Assembly: GCF_009882985.1 (NCBI RefSeq)
Contig: NZ_WTUZ01000022.1
Coordinates: 1,091,065 to 1,155,064 of the forward strand
DNA: 64,000 nt
Source of the DNA: Paenibacillus silvestris
Lineage (GTDB): Bacteria; Bacillota; Bacilli; Paenibacillales; NBRC-103111
Direction of reading: 5' to 3'
Under the pieces are notes generated by a model. That model was given only the letters and a program-made list of their open reading frames with translations. It ran no database searches and was not told the DNA's origin. Shown here piece by piece: positions 62,701 through 64,000 of the stretch. Position numbers and translations under genes: made by a program. Every line of letters begins with the position of its first letter. Position 1 is the first letter of the stretch.

Positions 62701-64000
62701 TCAATCTTGTGTCCGCAGATTCAGAATTTTTCCAACAAGCCATCCTTAGAGAGAAGGAAGCAGGGAGGACAGAATCTTCAAGTGTTAGTTTCGTTATTGT
62801 AGCGAACGATCAATATGAACTTGCCGCGAATCGTCTTACATCCAATTCTACTGTCGGCACCTACAATGGCAAGCCTTACCGCGATGCTAGGGCAAATGGA
62901 TGGTTTAGTTATGACATGGAAGTAACCCCAGGCGTGGCTAATTATCTGTTTACGACCTATTATAGTGGTGACGTTGGACGGAAATTTGACATTTACATCG
63001 ATGACAACAAACTTGTAAGCGAAGCTATAGAAAACAAAAATCCGGGAGATTTCTATAACAAGACCCGCAAAATTACGCAGGAAATGGTGGATAACAGTAG
63101 AACCAAAATCGTAACTGAAACCGATGGAAATGGAAATTCCGTGCAAAGAACGATACATTACGTAAGGGTTAAATTTGCTAGCACAGGAGGTTTCGTCGGA
63201 GGATTATTTGATATCTTCCGTGTGATTACGGATTTCAAATCAAACCCGAACTTAATGAGCTTATCGTTTGATAAAGGGACGTTATCTCAGTCTTTTGATC
63301 CTAACATTACGGAATATACGCTGACCGTACCTCGTTCGGCACAATCAGTTACAATGAATGCGAATCCTACCAATGAATATGGGATTGTGTACGTCGGTAA
63401 CATTCTAATTAATGATAAATTGGAGTGTACCATTTCATTAACGGGAGATACCACCGAACTGGTGCTGACGGCGAAAGCAGAGGATCACATGACGGCGAAG
63501 CAGTACACCGTTCATATTGTAAAAGGCGAAGATACGCCAGAAAGTCCGGCTATATTAACTGGATCAGGAAGGGTTGGTTCCAATCAAGTCTTTGATGTAA
63601 CACTGGGAACGAACACAATAATGACGAATGTGTATGCCCAAGATATAACATTCGAGTATGATCCTGAACGTGTTGAGTTTCTTGGTGCCGAGCCTCTTGA
63701 GGACGGTCTAACTATTGTGGGTAAGGGACTAACACCAGGGAAAATACGATTGCTTATAGCAAAATTGCAGCCTGGTCAGGAAGCGGGCAATCTTTCAAAT
63801 TTGTTGAAACTGCAATTCAAAGCCAAGCAGGTTAATAGAACGGAGACTAGTACAGTACGTGTGACTAGTATGATTGTGGCGAACGGAAATGGAACAGAAT
63901 CCACAATAACGAACCCGGCTCCATATCAGTTTGAAATAACAGGAGACGTTACTAAAGACGCCTTGCGTGTTGCTATCGAGCAAGCTCAAGCACTGCATGA
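59796..64000 (+). CDS. Secreted GH127/GH146 beta-L-arabinofuranosidase with LamG and cohesin modules (3'-end outside window)
   Basis: At least 1401 aa, open to the window end. Signal peptide (KISIIALSAAMLTGDLLSGHAVLAA), LamG-like domain (residues about 45-235), Ig-like linker, then the catalytic domain (about 385-980). The zinc-thiolate set known from HypBA1 is present: Glu665-Thr-Cys667 and the Cys734-Cys735 pair (FWCCTGTGMENFAKL), with Glu647 a candidate acid/base. A DUF6805-like domain and a cadherin-like repeat follow, then cohesin (63535-63940) and the start of FIVAR. It releases beta-linked L-arabinofuranose. AGGAGG at 59780 precedes the ATG. A dockerin is expected beyond the window by analogy with its neighbours. 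Confidence 0.9.
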   Translation, partial: MKNQFKSNRRKISIIALSAAMLTGDLLSGHAVLAAEFDPLAVLNASKVLSLEFENNVNDSSLKGNNGAIKGSNFSYIEGLHGGKALKLDGSTYIDLGKSGTLQPSDLTLSFWIKPNATMTGEQMMMWNKTAWYSDGWYVSSESEGKPLAISLGSSDTNMQPYKVSVSGNRTDFFPVGVWTHVAITYDSKTKTVNMYRNGIKQSTSVDYNYGSNGADGLITPDETTQKSIGYNGPNYNGAYAKFALDDYEIFSTTARYEDILALYEQQSGTTFDYEMVARSDAEAISLPKQTSGDLSLPLRGKSDSTISWTSSNEKVIDLLGSVNRPAAGENDATVTLTAIVTFGGKQVSKEFIITVPAKNDTDFLEDVPMSNVVLTDNYYTNAFDKDVNYLLSLEPDRLLSAFRTTSGFTAKAPVYDGWENTEIRGHTLGHYLSAISMAYANAKGDTKDRLKERLDYIIDELAACQVANGNGYVSAFPTSFLDKVENGQAVWVPWYTIHKVLAGLVSAAEYGNNEKAIQVAEKLGEYIYNRTSKWDAAMKAKVLSVEYGGMNDALYDLYKLSGNEHMKLAAEKFDEQNLFDSFYNNVDVLNGKHANTTIPKVIGALKRYTVLDQAESEKYYLQVAENFWDMVVQHHSYITGGNSDNEHFGPADSLDAERTNVNDETCNVYNMLKLSKELYKITKDKKYADFYENTYTNSIISSQNPDTGMTTYFQPMDTGYFKVFSSEFFHFWCCTGTGMENFAKLNDSVYFTGKNSIYVNMYLSSILTMPDKNLKITQLSELPNTGRGDASSGKVTFTLNTTGPTDTVLKFRIPDWVKTNPQVKINGMTVQNYTVDNGYIALSQNWTDGTTITLDFPMEVVLYNLPDGPDTAAFKYGPVVLSAGLGTTNMTTSQHGVNVLKPNRDTSARDFITITNGDIEAWKTNIMQNLVKTQGKLEFTLRGTDVDGGLLTFTPHFTRYLDRYGIYFNLVSADSEFFQQAILREKEAGRTESSSVSFVIVANDQYELAANRLTSNSTVGTYNGKPYRDARANGWFSYDMEVTPGVANYLFTTYYSGDVGRKFDIYIDDNKLVSEAIENKNPGDFYNKTRKITQEMVDNSRTKIVTETDGNGNSVQRTIHYVRVKFASTGGFVGGLFDIFRVITDFKSNPNLMSLSFDKGTLSQSFDPNITEYTLTVPRSAQSVTMNANPTNEYGIVYVGNILINDKLECTISLTGDTTELVLTAKAEDHMTAKQYTVHIVKGEDTPESPAILTGSGRVGSNQVFDVTLGTNTIMTNVYAQDITFEYDPERVEFLGAEPLEDGLTIVGKGLTPGKIRLLIAKLQPGQEAGNLSNLLKLQFKAKQVNRTETSTVRVTSMIVANGNGTESTITNPAPYQFEITGDVTKDALRVAIEQAQALH

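Noticed and set aside
1..64000. CRISPR arrays, tRNA or rRNA genes, insertion sequences, phage genes
   Set aside because: No regular short direct repeats, no cloverleaf or rRNA-like sequence, and no transposase or integrase motifs were seen on either strand.

Overview
The window looks like a chromosomal carbohydrate-use region of a Gram-positive, moderate-GC, Paenibacillus-like member of the Bacillales. The basis is strong AGGAGG-type ribosome binding sites, LplA/LplB/YtcP-type ABC importers without their own ATPase, YesM/YesN-type two-component pairs, membrane-bound AraC regulators, CcpA-type cre-like sites and very large secreted modular glycosidases. Almost every gene is on the + strand. 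I saw no rRNA, tRNA, insertion sequence or CRISPR array. Names are by recognition of motifs and family likeness only; no database search was run.

Layout. 1-5.4 kb: end of a sugar permease, its lipoprotein, a short-chain dehydrogenase, a beta-propeller lactonase and an MFS transporter. 5.4-5.8 kb: a small HesB-like gene. 6.0-13.0 kb: cassette 1 (solute-binding lipoprotein, membrane AraC regulator, enolase-superfamily sugar-acid dehydratase, two permeases). 13.2-18.6 kb: IclR regulator, then FAH-family hydrolase, malate synthase G and malic enzyme. 19.0-26.1 kb: a cytoplasmic GH67-like protein, a GHL6-like protein, an iron alcohol dehydrogenase and a CoA-acylating semialdehyde dehydrogenase. 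26.3-35.8 kb: cassette 2, paralogous to cassette 1 (lipoprotein, AraC regulator, two permeases), then a beta-hydroxyacid dehydrogenase and a second GH67-like protein. 36.0-42.9 kb: YesM/YesN pair and a third importer. 43.2-64.0 kb: secreted enzymes for arabinose/xylose-rich polysaccharide (beta-helix protein, two GH43, GH127/GH146) that carry a cohesin-FIVAR-dockerin tail, plus a small non-catalytic protein with the same tail and an orphan response regulator. The last enzyme runs off the window before its dockerin can be seen.

How the parts may work together (inference): secreted enzymes release arabino- or xylo-oligosaccharides, lipoprotein-dependent importers bring them in, cytoplasmic GH67-like and GHL6-like proteins cut them further, and sugars or sugar acids pass through dehydrogenase, lactonase, dehydratase and FAH hydrolase steps. 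Malate synthase and malic enzyme would recover a two-carbon glyoxylate branch.

The most notable signals are: (i) five promoters at 5.9, 18.9, 21.2, 26.2 and 30.7 kb sharing an inverted repeat GACAAT-N-ATTG ... CAAGAATTGTC and an exactly 24-nt distance from it to the -10 box; (ii) the cohesin-FIVAR-dockerin tails, including the small scaffold-like protein at 58.5 kb; (iii) a -1 frame change at 46.14 kb in the beta-helix gene, placed exactly on a G_GGA_AAG slippery heptamer.
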